Shown piece after piece: positions 1 through 8,471 of a stretch of 14,652 nucleotides of DNA. The translations under genes were made by a program, and so were the position numbers. Position 1 is the stretch's first letter. Every line of letters starts with the position of its first letter. Below the pieces are notes generated by a model. That model worked only from the letters and a program-made list of their open reading frames with translations, did no database searches and was not told where the DNA came from. The DNA is from CAYYNP01 sp964472545 (GTDB lineage: Bacteria; Planctomycetota; Planctomycetia; Pirellulales; Thermoguttaceae). Where the stretch lies: the NCBI GenBank assembly GCA_964472545.1, contig CAYYNP010000256.1, forward strand, positions 1-14,652, written 5' to 3'.

Positions 1-155
1 GCGTTGACGACCTTTCAGAGGAGTCGGGCTGATTCGACAAGATCACTCTCCCGGGGTGGATTATCACGCATCCAATCGAGTAAGATTCTACCGGCAGTGG
101 CGTTACTTTGCCATAAGCCAACCTATTTCGGCACGGCAAATAGCGGATTCGGCCG

Positions 156-183
156 ATGACGTGCGTCTTCGAGCATCTACAAT
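156..183 (+). promoter_or_regulatory. Possible sigma-70 promoter of the membrane-anchored coiled-coil gene
   Basis: ATGACG at 156-161 matches the -35 consensus at 4 of 6 bases. TACAAT at 178-183 matches the -10 consensus at 5 of 6. The spacer is 16 nt. Transcription would begin near position 190 and leave a leader of about 44 nt before the ATG at 234. Seen by eye only, and a match of this quality can occur by chance. Confidence 0.35.
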
Positions 184-233
184 ACTGACTACACACCAAA
201 CATCACCTGTCCTCTTGCTCGAAAGGAAGACCG

Positions 234-974
234 ATGAGCAGCGACGGCATTCTTAAGACTCGTCTGATTCAGATTTGTGCCGCGGCGGGCGTTGTCGCGT
301 TCTGTGCGGTGACGTACCTCGCCGTCTCTGTCTCGAACAAGGTGGCCGCCCTGCCGATCGAGAAGTTCAAAGAGACGGCTGAGAACTCGAAGGCAGTCTC
401 CGAGCTGACCAAGGCTCTGGTTGAGAACAACTCCGAGAAGATCGAGCAAATCGTCGTCAAAGCGAACGCCTCGCTCACGTTGATGACGCGACAATTGGAA
501 CGTATCGAGAAGCTCAACCGCTTTCGAGGCGCGACCCCCGGGGTCGACGATGACAGCTATCTCGACTTCGGCGTACGGATGCGGGAGCTGCTCGACGAGC
601 AGTTCGACGGCAAGGGCTACCGTGTGTCGTTACAGCGCAAGACCGCCAGCAAGCCGCAGTACAAACCCGACGAGTACGAATCGTACGAAATCTGGATCGC
701 CAAGCGTACCGGTGGAGCAACGAGTGCACAGATGGCGGCGGGCATCATCAATGACTCGAAGACCGTGCTGAAGAAGCTCACCGTTTCCGGCATCCCGCGG
801 CCCGGATTCGATAATCGCTTCGTCATCTGGCATCCCGATGATGCGGACAAACCGATTGTCAATATCGACCAGGGGCAGACCGAAGCGGACGGACCAATCT
901 TCGTCCTGGACTGGCTGGCGCTGCGCGACGAGCAGGCGAAGCAATACGCTCCGGAGATCGAAAAGGAGCAGTAG
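234..974 (+). CDS. Membrane-anchored coiled-coil protein of unknown function
   Basis: I do not recognise this 246-residue protein. One hydrophobic segment lies near the N-terminus (about residues 10-33, after a short polar start carrying K8 and R10), which suggests a signal anchor with most of the protein outside the cytoplasmic membrane. Residues about 38-95 are rich in Lys, Glu, Leu and Val with heptad-like spacing and are probably a coiled coil. A soluble domain of about 140 residues follows and ends in a charged tail (EIEKEQ). The ATG at 234 is preceded by AAGGAAG (223-229), a good ribosome binding site, which decides the start. The gene stands alone on the plus strand and converges on the DUF6768-like gene. 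No catalytic motif is visible. The 156 nt after the stop keep a coding-like look in the +1 frame (see findings), so the C-terminus may have been longer in relatives. Confidence 0.8.
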   Translation: MSSDGILKTRLIQICAAAGVVAFCAVTYLAVSVSNKVAALPIEKFKETAENSKAVSELTKALVENNSEKIEQIVVKANASLTLMTRQLERIEKLNRFRGATPGVDDDSYLDFGVRMRELLDEQFDGKGYRVSLQRKTASKPQYKPDEYESYEIWIAKRTGGATSAQMAAGIINDSKTVLKKLTVSGIPRPGFDNRFVIWHPDDADKPIVNIDQGQTEADGPIFVLDWLALRDEQAKQYAPEIEKEQ

Positions 975-1130
975 AAGATGGCACGAGGTCTCCGCGGAAG
1001 GGCTGCTGGAGGCGTCGGAGTGGGGCAAGGGTTTTGGCGGCAACACCGCCGGAACGATCGGGAGCCTGGGCAAGGCACTCTGGCCGGACTTTTCGTTGCC
1101 AGATCGGCCGGTAGGCGGCGCGGCGGATGA

Positions 1131-2177
1131 CTACTGTTCCGGCGGCGAAGTCTCCGGCAGTTCGTACCGCACAGTGAACGTGTACTGCTTGTCGTCTTCC
1201 GCCGTCCCCTCGTAGTGGACGCGCAACCGGCCGTCTTCGTCGGGTTCGGCCGTGGTCTCCGGATCGGCCGAGAGCAGCTTCGCGCCGGGCGGCAAGAGAA
1301 TCGTGATGCGGTACTCTTTGTTGCTGCCGGCGTGGCGGATGCCTTCACTGTAGGTCCAGACGCCGTCCTTAAGCGTGGCCGCGTTGGGGATCTCGAAGAG
1401 TTGCGTGTAGCGCATCTGGCCGCCGGCGACGACGGCGTCGGTGAAGGTGACGTCGTGGCGGTGATGGGTGTCGGTTGCCACGACGTCGATCGGCATCTGC
1501 TGGCCCTCCGGGTCGAGCAGTTGCACGCTCCAATCCTTCGGCGTGTAGAGCGAGAAACCCGAGGGGGCGAAGTAGCCGCTGTAACGCTGTACGGTTTCGT
1601 ACCGCTTCTCGGCACTGCCGTCGGCGGCCAGGGTGACCACTGCTTCGGTGGCGCGGTCGCGGCCGCCGAACCACGCTTGGGACGTCCACGTGGAGACGCC
1701 CATGGCCACCACCGCGCAGGCGGCCAGCCAGCAAGTGCGTTCCCAAGGCCGCACGCCGCGCATCGGCTCGTACTTCACCGACGGCTCGGATCGCGGCTCA
1801 CTGCCGGCGGCCGACGCCAACTGTGACGTCAACTGGGCCACTTCCAACCGCAACATTTTCACGTCCTTCATCACGTCCAACTTCATCCGGGCCGTGGCAA
1901 ACCAGAGCTTCATCAGCACGGTCGTCTCGTAGATCACCAGCAACACCACGGCGCAGCCGATGAGCGTTTTGACGTCGAAGCTGCGCACAAAGAAGTTGAT
2001 CGCACCCACGCCCAGCGCAACGCAGATGAGTCCGTAGACCCAGTAGATTCGTTCGGCGGAGCGCATGTGGCCGGAGAATTCGGTGGCGGCCACCTCCCGC
2101 AGCGACTCTTCCCGCTGCGACCGCAGCCGGCCGACTTCTTCCAGCGTCTTGCGGAGCGTTTCGTCGTGTTCATTCAT
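1131..2177 (-). CDS. DUF6768-like three-TM membrane protein paired with an ECF sigma factor
   Basis: A 348-residue membrane protein with a short polar N-terminus, two close membrane helices (about 44-64 and 70-88), a cytoplasmic helical linker (about 92-122, with a repeated Met/Leu/Lys pattern), a third membrane helix (about 147-164), and an extracytoplasmic C-terminal domain of about 180 residues rich in Thr, Tyr and acidic residues. The N-terminal part resembles the DUF6768 family, which I associate with positions next to sigma factors. That name comes from pattern memory, not a search. The start ATG (2175-2177) overlaps the sigma gene stop by 8 nt and has a strong AGGAGG-type site at 2181-2190 inside the sigma gene, so translation is coupled. 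The pairing suggests a membrane sensor or regulator of the sigma factor. It lacks the HxxxCxxC zinc motif of classical zinc anti-sigma factors; its few cysteines lie in or near membrane helices. Confidence 0.8.
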   Translation of the reverse strand: MNEHDETLRKTLEEVGRLRSQREESLREVAATEFSGHMRSAERIYWVYGLICVALGVGAINFFVRSFDVKTLIGCAVVLLVIYETTVLMKLWFATARMKLDVMKDVKMLRLEVAQLTSQLASAAGSEPRSEPSVKYEPMRGVRPWERTCWLAACAVVAMGVSTWTSQAWFGGRDRATEAVVTLAADGSAEKRYETVQRYSGYFAPSGFSLYTPKDWSVQLLDPEGQQMPIDVVATDTHHRHDVTFTDAVVAGGQMRYTQLFEIPNAATLKDGVWTYSEGIRHAGSNKEYRITILLPPGAKLLSADPETTAEPDEDGRLRVHYEGTAEDDKQYTFTVRYELPETSPPEQ

Positions 2178-2721
2178 CGTGATCCTCCTCGATAAACCGG
2201 CGCAATCGCTGCCGGGCGTGATGGAGTCGAGATTTGACGGTCCCTTGGGGAACGCCCAGAATCTCGGCGATTTCCGCCGTGCTGAAGCGGTCTTCGTAGC
2301 GCAGCGACAGGATCGCGCGATCCGCCCCGGACAGGCTGGCTAAGGCGTCGCGCAGGTTGGTGACCTGCCGCTGCGAGGCGTCTGCGTCGTCTTGGGCCTC
2401 GAACCAACGCTGTCCATAGGCCTCATCGGCCCGGCGCATCCGCCGACGGCGGCGAATCCAATCGCGCGATTTGTTGCTGGTGATGCGGTAGGCCCAAGCT
2501 GCAAACGCCGAGGGATCGGCCAGCCGCCCGATGCGGCGGCCGATCGCGATCCAGGCCTCCTGCAGCACGTCCCAGGCGGCCTGTTCGTCGTCGGTTAGCC
2601 GCCAGGCAAGCCGCCAAAGGGGCGTCTGCCATCGCTGGACCAATTCCGTAAGCGCTTCGACGGCCCCCTCTTGAGCCCGAATCACCAGCAATTCGTTGTT
2701 GATCCGTTCGTTCTGGTTCAT
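2170..2721 (-). CDS. RNA polymerase sigma-70 factor, ECF type
   Basis: A 183-residue ECF sigma factor directing RNA polymerase to alternative promoters. Region 2 is clear: residues about 20-95 with DVLQEAWIAI (51-60), the AFAAWAYRI stretch (72-80) and a strongly basic end at 86-97. After an acidic linker (about 100-118), region 4 spans about 122-175 and carries the helix-turn-helix (STAEIAEILGVPQGTVKSRL, 147-166), which contacts the -35 element. Length and order are normal for a minimal ECF factor with no C-terminal extension. It is the first gene of a two-gene unit; its stop overlaps the start of the DUF6768-like membrane protein, its probable regulator. No Shine-Dalgarno sequence precedes the ATG at 2719-2721. 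A possible ECF-type promoter ends only about ten bases upstream, so the message may be almost leaderless and the gene may regulate itself. Confidence 0.93.
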   Translation of the reverse strand: MNQNERINNELLVIRAQEGAVEALTELVQRWQTPLWRLAWRLTDDEQAAWDVLQEAWIAIGRRIGRLADPSAFAAWAYRITSNKSRDWIRRRRRMRRADEAYGQRWFEAQDDADASQRQVTNLRDALASLSGADRAILSLRYEDRFSTAEIAEILGVPQGTVKSRLHHARQRLRRFIEEDHDE

Positions 2722-2731
2722 CCGCAGATAG

Positions 2732-2756
2732 GTCGCTTGGGAAACCGAAACGGTTC
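2732..2756 (-). promoter_or_regulatory. Possible ECF-type autoregulatory promoter of the sigma gene
   Basis: Reading the minus strand, GAACC (2756-2752) is followed after 16 nt by CGAC (2735-2732). GAAC-type -35 elements with CG-type -10 elements at this spacing are typical of ECF-dependent promoters. Transcription would begin close to 2725, leaving a leader of only a few bases, which fits the absence of a ribosome binding site. This is an inference from one short match. Confidence 0.3.
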
Positions 2757-2843
2757 AAATGCCGTGCGGAAGAATCGGCCTTGGGGACCGCTTCCATCTA
2801 CCGTGCCCCCGAGGATATCACATCGGATGCGTTCTTGCGGGGG

Positions 2844-2872
2844 TTCTTCTGCCATACGGCGTCGGCTACAAT
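2844..2872 (+). promoter_or_regulatory. Possible promoter of the yhaM-like gene
   Basis: TACAAT at 2867-2872 matches the -10 consensus at 5 of 6 bases. TTCTTC at 2844-2849, with a 17-nt spacer, is a weak -35. Transcription would begin near 2879 and give a leader of about 67 nt that includes the G-poor tract at 2899-2945. The -10 is the better half of the evidence. Confidence 0.3.
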
Positions 2873-2945
2873 CAACCCAGATTCCGCCCCGCCAGGCCAT
2901 CCCAAATCATAAACCCAAAGTCACAAGTCACGAATCCACAATCCC

Positions 2946-3959
2946 ATGCCCCGCTCCATGCCCGTGGTGAATCTCTCCGAGATGGTCCCCGACCAGGAGG
3001 CCGACGTGTTTGCGTTGATGACCTCCAAAGAGGAACTGACGACCAAGACCGGTAAGCCCTATTTCAAGGTCGGCTTTCGCGATCGCGACCGGGAGGTGAG
3101 CTTTCCGATCTGGGACAACTCGCCCTGGGCGGTCGACTGCCGTGACGCGTGGACGCCGGGCGCGTTCTACAAGCTGCGGGCCGTCTATCGCGAGACGAAT
3201 TTCGGCCCGCAGTTGGATATCCGCAAGATCCGCGAGGCCACCGACGCCGACGCGGCCGACGGCTTCGATCCGGCCATGTGCCGGCCGCAGTCGCGATTCG
3301 ATCCGCAGGAGATGTTTGCGGAACTGACCGATATTGTGGATCGGCAGATCGAGAACCTCCCGTTGCGGAAGCTGATCGCGGGGATACTGCAAACCCACCG
3401 CGACGCCGTGCTCAGCGCCCCGGCCGCCCGACACAACCACCACGCCTTCGCTGCCGGGCTGCTGGAGCATACGCTGAGCGTGACCCGCACGTGCGTTTTC
3501 CTGGCCGACAAGTACGCCGAATACTATCCCGCCATGCAGCCGCCGCTGGATCGCGGGCTGGTCGTGGCCGGGGCCATCTTGCACGACGTCGGCAAGCTTC
3601 GCGAGCTTTCGCAACAACCCGAAGGCACCACCTATACGGCCGAGGGCAGCCTGATCGGCCACCTGTTGCAGGGCCGCGACATGGTCCGCGAAGCGGCCGC
3701 CGAGATGCCCGCCGACGCCCAACTCGACCCCGACACGCTGCTGCGTCTGGAGCATCTGATCATCGCCCACCAACGGCTGCCCGAGTGGGGCTCGCCCAAG
3801 CCGCCGATGACGCCCGAGGCCCTGATCGTGCACTACGCCGACGACCTCGACGCCAAGTTCCACATGATGGTCGCCGTGCTCCGCGACGACAAGAACCCCG
3901 GCCCGCTGACGTCGCGGAAGAACGTGCTGTATCAGCAGGTGTTTCGGGGGTTGACGTAG
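2946..3959 (+). CDS. yhaM: YhaM-type 3'-5' exoribonuclease (OB-fold plus HD domain)
   Basis: A 337-residue homologue of Bacillus YhaM, a metal-dependent 3'-to-5' exoribonuclease of the cytoplasm. An N-terminal OB-fold (about 14-100; GKPYFKVGFRDRDREV followed by a FPIWD strand) would bind nucleic acid. The C-terminal HD domain shows the family residues: H165/H166 in the HNHHAFAAG stretch, H175 in LLEH, the HD pair H213-D214 (ILHDVGK), H270, H275 and D299/D300/D302 (YADDLDAK), plus the conserved EWGSPKPP. Where I recall a double His (SHHG) in the Bacillus family, this protein reads IAHQR. Length is slightly above the roughly 314 residues of the Bacillus protein. The start is uncertain: ATG at 2946 and ATG at 2958 are both possible and neither has a clear ribosome binding site. 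The gene is transcribed divergently from the sigma unit and appears monocistronic. Confidence 0.9.
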   Translation: MPRSMPVVNLSEMVPDQEADVFALMTSKEELTTKTGKPYFKVGFRDRDREVSFPIWDNSPWAVDCRDAWTPGAFYKLRAVYRETNFGPQLDIRKIREATDADAADGFDPAMCRPQSRFDPQEMFAELTDIVDRQIENLPLRKLIAGILQTHRDAVLSAPAARHNHHAFAAGLLEHTLSVTRTCVFLADKYAEYYPAMQPPLDRGLVVAGAILHDVGKLRELSQQPEGTTYTAEGSLIGHLLQGRDMVREAAAEMPADAQLDPDTLLRLEHLIIAHQRLPEWGSPKPPMTPEALIVHYADDLDAKFHMMVAVLRDDKNPGPLTSRKNVLYQQVFRGLT

Positions 3960-4446
<487 letters not shown>

Positions 4447-6669
4447 ATGAGCAACCACTCATACGCTAACGATCAGCGAGAGGATCGGGAGGCCGTTGCC
4501 CAGAGCCTCTACGATAAGAGCTATCCGCGCCGGTTGCAGGTGTACTCGCTCGATCCGGCCGCCGATGTACGGCTCGATACGGCGATGATCAGCCGTTGCG
4601 TGTTGAACGTTGAATGGGAGGACGTCAAGGCCGGGCCGATTGGCGACTACGTCGAGGTGATCGACTACGACCCGGCCAGCGGATGTGGATACAAGCCGGT
4701 GGATCTCGACGGCCTGCTGGCTACCGACGGCCTCTCGCCTTCCACCGGCAACCCGCAATTCCATCAGCAGATGGTCTACGCGATCGCCATGCTGACGATC
4801 AAGAACTTCGAGCGGATTCTGGGTCGGCGCGTGGTTTGGAGCGAACGCTCCAGGGAAACCGACGGAGGCCACATTCGCCAAGTGAGAAGGCGCTTCGTAC
4901 AGCGCCTGCGAATCTACCCACACGCGCTGCGTCAGCAGAACGCCTACTACTCACCGGCCAAGAAGGCGCTGCTGTTCGGGTACTTCAACGCCCCCACGGA
5001 GGATCCTCGGGCCGAATTGCCCGGCGGTTTGGTCTTCACGTGCCTTTCGCACGACATCATTGCCCACGAAACGACGCACGCGATCCTCGACGGCATCCAC
5101 CCGCGGCTGTTAGACGCCAGCAATGACGACATGCTGGCGTTCCATGAAGCGTTTGCCGACGTGGTGGCCATCTTTCAGCACTTTGCCCTGCCGGATCTGT
5201 TGCTCGACCAGGTGCAAAAGACGCGCGGTGAGCTCTCGCACAACAACCTGCTCGCACAACTCGCGTCCCAATTCGCTCGCTCGACGAATCGGGGCCAGGC
5301 GCTACGCAACGCCTTGGGCACGTTCGACGAGCACGGCAAACGGGAGCCGCCGGATCCCACGGCCTACGCCCACACGAAGGAGCCTCACGCTCGCGGGGCG
5401 ATTCTGGTGGCGGCCATCTTCGACGCCTTTCTTAGAATCTACGAAGATCGCGTGGCGGACCTTCTCCGGATTGCAACCGGGGGTACGGGAGTGCTACCCG
5501 CCGGCGACATCCACCCGGACCTGGCGCAGAGATTCGCCGCCGAAGCCGTGAAGGCAGCCAACCGTGTGCTGACCATCTGCGTCCGGGCAATCGACTACCT
5601 TCCGCCGGTCGACGTGACGTTCGGCGACTACTTGCGGGCGTTGATCACCGCGGATGCGGACGTCGTGCCGGATGATCCGCGCCGCTATCGGCTGGCGTTC
5701 ATCGAGTCCTTTCGGGAAAGGGGGATCTATCCGCTCGACGTGCGGACGCTGTCCGAGGAGTCGCTCCGGTGGAGCAGACCGACGGACGACGAAGCCAATG
5801 CGATCGATCCCTATCTGCCGTCGCCGAACATGCTGCGCACGATGGCGTATGCGTATGAAGCGAGCGCTCAGCCGATAGAAGAGCGCGAACGGCTCTTGAG
5901 TGATTTCGTTGCCGGCAAGACGTCGATGCTGCGGAACATTGACCGGTCCGACCTCGAGAAAGCGGAGACCGAGTTCCTGAAGCATGCGTGGGGATTGGCG
6001 AAAGCAAGGCGGCCAAGCTCGGCGGGAGGAGACGAACGCAAGGAACGACTGTACAAGCGCTTCCTGCTCGACAGGTACTTCCGCATCGTTCTGCACCGGT
6101 GGATCAACGCACATCTCGCGCCGCCCGTAGCGGTTGAAGCTGACGCCGTGGAGGTTGAAGCCGACTCTGACGGCTTGCAGTCGTTGGAGTTGGGCCTGGG
6201 GCTCGACCTTGCAGCGGCGGAACGTTATGAACGTGGCGAACGCGGCGAAGACGCCGCGCCGATCGAAGTTCACGCGATCCGGCCCACGACCCGAACACGC
6301 CCCGACGGCCGTACAAGAACGGAACTCCTGGTGGTCCTCACCCAACGGCTTTTCAAAGAGATTTCCGACGACGATGAAGAAGTGATGAGGGACGCCCGGG
6401 GCGACAAGTTGAGTTTCAAGTATCGTGGGGGATGCACCCTGATCATCGACCCGGAAGACGGGCGCGTCGAGTATGCGATCAGCAAGTGCCTGAGCAGCAA
6501 GCGCCGTAGGAAGCGTCAGCAGGCGTTTCTCCGCGCTCAGGTCGAGAACGCCGAACAGGACGCCGTAACGAGATTCGGGCTGACCGGCAAAGCCGCAGGC
6601 GAACGGCTGCGGATGGAACCCTTCGCCCTTGCACATACCAACGATCCATCCCTCGGAGGGCTGTACTAA
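4447..6669 (+). CDS. Cytoplasmic thermolysin-like (M4/gluzincin) metallopeptidase
   Basis: A 740-residue predicted zinc protease. The catalytic half follows the thermolysin pattern in order: NAYY (165-168) matching the substrate-binding NAFW; zinc motif H207-E208-T-T-H211; third ligand E234 in HEAFAD, with D238 as in thermolysin EAxSD; and H314 in PHARGA, corresponding to the thermolysin proton donor H231. Unlike secreted M4 enzymes it has no signal peptide and no recognisable propeptide, so it probably acts inside the cell. About 400 residues follow the active site: an alpha-helical part, an acidic stretch (about 558-580), and a C-terminal region (about 600-740) I do not recognise, ending in a basic segment and SLGGLY. 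The ATG at 4447 is chosen because AAGGGAG lies just upstream; an in-frame ATG at 4369 has no such site. The stop overlaps the start of the MBL gene by one base (TAATG), so the two are one operon. Confidence 0.85.
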   Translation: MSNHSYANDQREDREAVAQSLYDKSYPRRLQVYSLDPAADVRLDTAMISRCVLNVEWEDVKAGPIGDYVEVIDYDPASGCGYKPVDLDGLLATDGLSPSTGNPQFHQQMVYAIAMLTIKNFERILGRRVVWSERSRETDGGHIRQVRRRFVQRLRIYPHALRQQNAYYSPAKKALLFGYFNAPTEDPRAELPGGLVFTCLSHDIIAHETTHAILDGIHPRLLDASNDDMLAFHEAFADVVAIFQHFALPDLLLDQVQKTRGELSHNNLLAQLASQFARSTNRGQALRNALGTFDEHGKREPPDPTAYAHTKEPHARGAILVAAIFDAFLRIYEDRVADLLRIATGGTGVLPAGDIHPDLAQRFAAEAVKAANRVLTICVRAIDYLPPVDVTFGDYLRALITADADVVPDDPRRYRLAFIESFRERGIYPLDVRTLSEESLRWSRPTDDEANAIDPYLPSPNMLRTMAYAYEASAQPIEERERLLSDFVAGKTSMLRNIDRSDLEKAETEFLKHAWGLAKARRPSSAGGDERKERLYKRFLLDRYFRIVLHRWINAHLAPPVAVEADAVEVEADSDGLQSLELGLGLDLAAAERYERGERGEDAAPIEVHAIRPTTRTRPDGRTRTELLVVLTQRLFKEISDDDEEVMRDARGDKLSFKYRGGCTLIIDPEDGRVEYAISKCLSSKRRRKRQQAFLRAQVENAEQDAVTRFGLTGKAAGERLRMEPFALAHTNDPSLGGLY

Positions 6670-8471
6670 TGGGAAAAAAACAACCCGCGAAGGCGGCCAA
6701 GGGAGCCGCCCGAAGGAAGACCGCCGGCGCGAGGAAGAAGACCGCCGCGGCGCCCCCGAACGACGACGGCCAGCGTCTCCTGCCGGGGCCGGGCGAGATG
6801 GTCGTCCGCATGTATCGGCAAGGGTTGGGAGATTGCTTCCTCCTGGCCTTCGCGACGGACAATCCGATGAAGCCAAGGTACGTGTTGATCGACTGCGGCG
6901 TCCACATGCGGCAGCGGGAGGGAAGGAAGCGGCTGCTGCAAGTCATGAATCACCTGGCCGCCGCAACGAAAAACCACATTCACGTCGTCGTGGCCAGTCA
7001 CGAGCATTCCGATCACCTGTCCGGGTTCGTGCAGAAGGGCAGCCCGTTTTTGAAGAACGCTCTGACGATCGGGGAGCTGTGGGTTGCGTGGACCGAGAAA
7101 TTCGGAGACCCGGACGCGGATCGACTGCGAAAGGAAAAGGCGGCCGCCCGCGAAGTCATCGAAAGGGCCGTTGAAGAGGCCAGGTCGAAGAACAACCCTC
7201 TCGCCGATCGATGCGATGTGCTGATGGACTTCGAAGTGCCGCCCGACGGACACCTTACGGAGCAGGCGGCGATTTCGGCGATCGAGGCGTTCGTCGGACA
7301 GGACACGGACCGAAAGGCGCGTCTGGAAGGATTCGCCTCCGAGTTTACTACCGACGGGATGGGCTTCGCCGCCGCGCCAGCGGGCAAGAAACCCACCTCC
7401 AATGAGCTTGCCCTGGGGCTGCTCGCCGCAAAGGCCGAGTCCGTCCGCTACTTCGTACCCGGTGAGACGGTATCGATTTCCGGCGTCCAAGGCGCGCGGG
7501 CCTACGTGTTGGGGCCACCGAAGGACGACACCTTCCTGAAGAAGGACAAACCGTCGAAGGTTCGCGGGGGGCACGAGCACGAGTATCGGGAGACCTACCT
7601 GAGTGCCAGCGTCGAACTGCAGGCACTGCGCTTGTCGCCCGCACTGAGCCGACCCAACCGTGACCACCGTGCCGCGGACCAGCAGCATCCGTTTGCCTAC
7701 GAGTACCGTCGTGAGTTGAGAGAGAAACCCGGGCAGTCACCATCTAAACTTTGGGGGGAGGACCTCAAGCGGGACCAAGCTACGGCGCGCTTCTTTGAAG
7801 AGCACTACTTCGACAGTCGCTGCGGCTGGCGTTCGATCGACGGCGACTGGCTGGCACCGGCGGAACAACTCGCGTTGCACCTCGACAGCGACACCAACAA
7901 CACGACGCTCACCTTGGCCTTCGAGTTGGGTGAACCCGGCAGCGGCGACGTCTTGCTCTTTCCCGGAGACGCGCAAGTCGGAAACTGGCTGTCGTGGCGC
8001 GAACAAACTTACACGGCGCACGGCAAAACGGTGACCGCCGACGATCTGCTCAAGCGAACGCTGGTCTACAAGGTCGGACATCACGGCAGCCACAACGCGA
8101 CGCTGAAGAATTACGTTCGCCCCGGCAGCCGAGGCGACGGCGAACGCTACGGGTTGGAGTTGATGGACGACATTATCGCCATGCTTCCCGTCGATCGCGA
8201 CGCGGTCGACCGGCCGATGCCCAACCCGTGGCGAATGCCGTACTATCCGCTGTATCGGCGTCTCCGGGCCAAGTCGGATCGTCGCGTGCTCCGCTCCGAC
8301 CTCAGCACGAAGCCCTTCTCGGCATCGGCCGCCAAAGACCTGTCTCCCGATTCGACCGACTGGACCGCAATGCCCGGCAAGCTCGGCCTATCGTGGCGAA
8401 GGTCCGCGGAGAAGTTCGACGAGGGCACGGACGGTCCGTTGTACTACGACGTTCGGATACCTATCGGGTGA
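6669..8471 (+). CDS. ComEC-like metallo-beta-lactamase-fold hydrolase with large insertion
   Basis: A 600-residue MBL-fold protein. Residues 1-30 are a Lys/Ala/Arg-rich tail, probably disordered and able to bind polyanions. The fold begins at about 43 with the GLGDCFLL strand (52-59) and LID-CG around D75, typical of the ComEC-like branch. Metal-binding motifs are H111-E-H113-S-D115-H116, then FPGD with D434, and GHHGSH with H471, H472 and H475. Between the first and second motifs lie over 300 residues, far more than the usual 60-100, so an inserted domain of unknown type is present (about 125-405). Substrates of this branch include nucleic acids and phosphoesters; the actual substrate here is unknown. 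There is no signal peptide or membrane helix, so it is probably cytoplasmic. ATG at 6669 overlaps the protease stop and is preceded by GGAGGG (6656-6661), implying coupled translation and joint function. Confidence 0.85.
   Translation: MGKKQPAKAAKGAARRKTAGARKKTAAAPPNDDGQRLLPGPGEMVVRMYRQGLGDCFLLAFATDNPMKPRYVLIDCGVHMRQREGRKRLLQVMNHLAAATKNHIHVVVASHEHSDHLSGFVQKGSPFLKNALTIGELWVAWTEKFGDPDADRLRKEKAAAREVIERAVEEARSKNNPLADRCDVLMDFEVPPDGHLTEQAAISAIEAFVGQDTDRKARLEGFASEFTTDGMGFAAAPAGKKPTSNELALGLLAAKAESVRYFVPGETVSISGVQGARAYVLGPPKDDTFLKKDKPSKVRGGHEHEYRETYLSASVELQALRLSPALSRPNRDHRAADQQHPFAYEYRRELREKPGQSPSKLWGEDLKRDQATARFFEEHYFDSRCGWRSIDGDWLAPAEQLALHLDSDTNNTTLTLAFELGEPGSGDVLLFPGDAQVGNWLSWREQTYTAHGKTVTADDLLKRTLVYKVGHHGSHNATLKNYVRPGSRGDGERYGLELMDDIIAMLPVDRDAVDRPMPNPWRMPYYPLYRRLRAKSDRRVLRSDLSTKPFSASAAKDLSPDSTDWTAMPGKLGLSWRRSAEKFDEGTDGPLYYDVRIPIG

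Noticed and set aside
1036..1050. GGCGG-CAACA-CCGCC hairpin between the convergent genes as a terminator
   Set aside because: Only a 5-bp stem. The T run lies before the stem on the plus strand, and no T run follows it on either strand.
617..1615. Long minus-strand open frame across the end of the coiled-coil gene and the DUF6768-like gene
   Set aside because: Its translation is Arg/Ser/Pro-rich without domains, and it overlaps two better-supported genes in other frames. This is usual in GC-rich DNA.
5494..6876. 460-codon minus-strand frame antisense to the protease and MBL genes
   Set aside because: No motif, low-complexity Arg/Phe/Val-rich stretches, no ribosome binding site; the opposite strand carries intact catalytic motifs.
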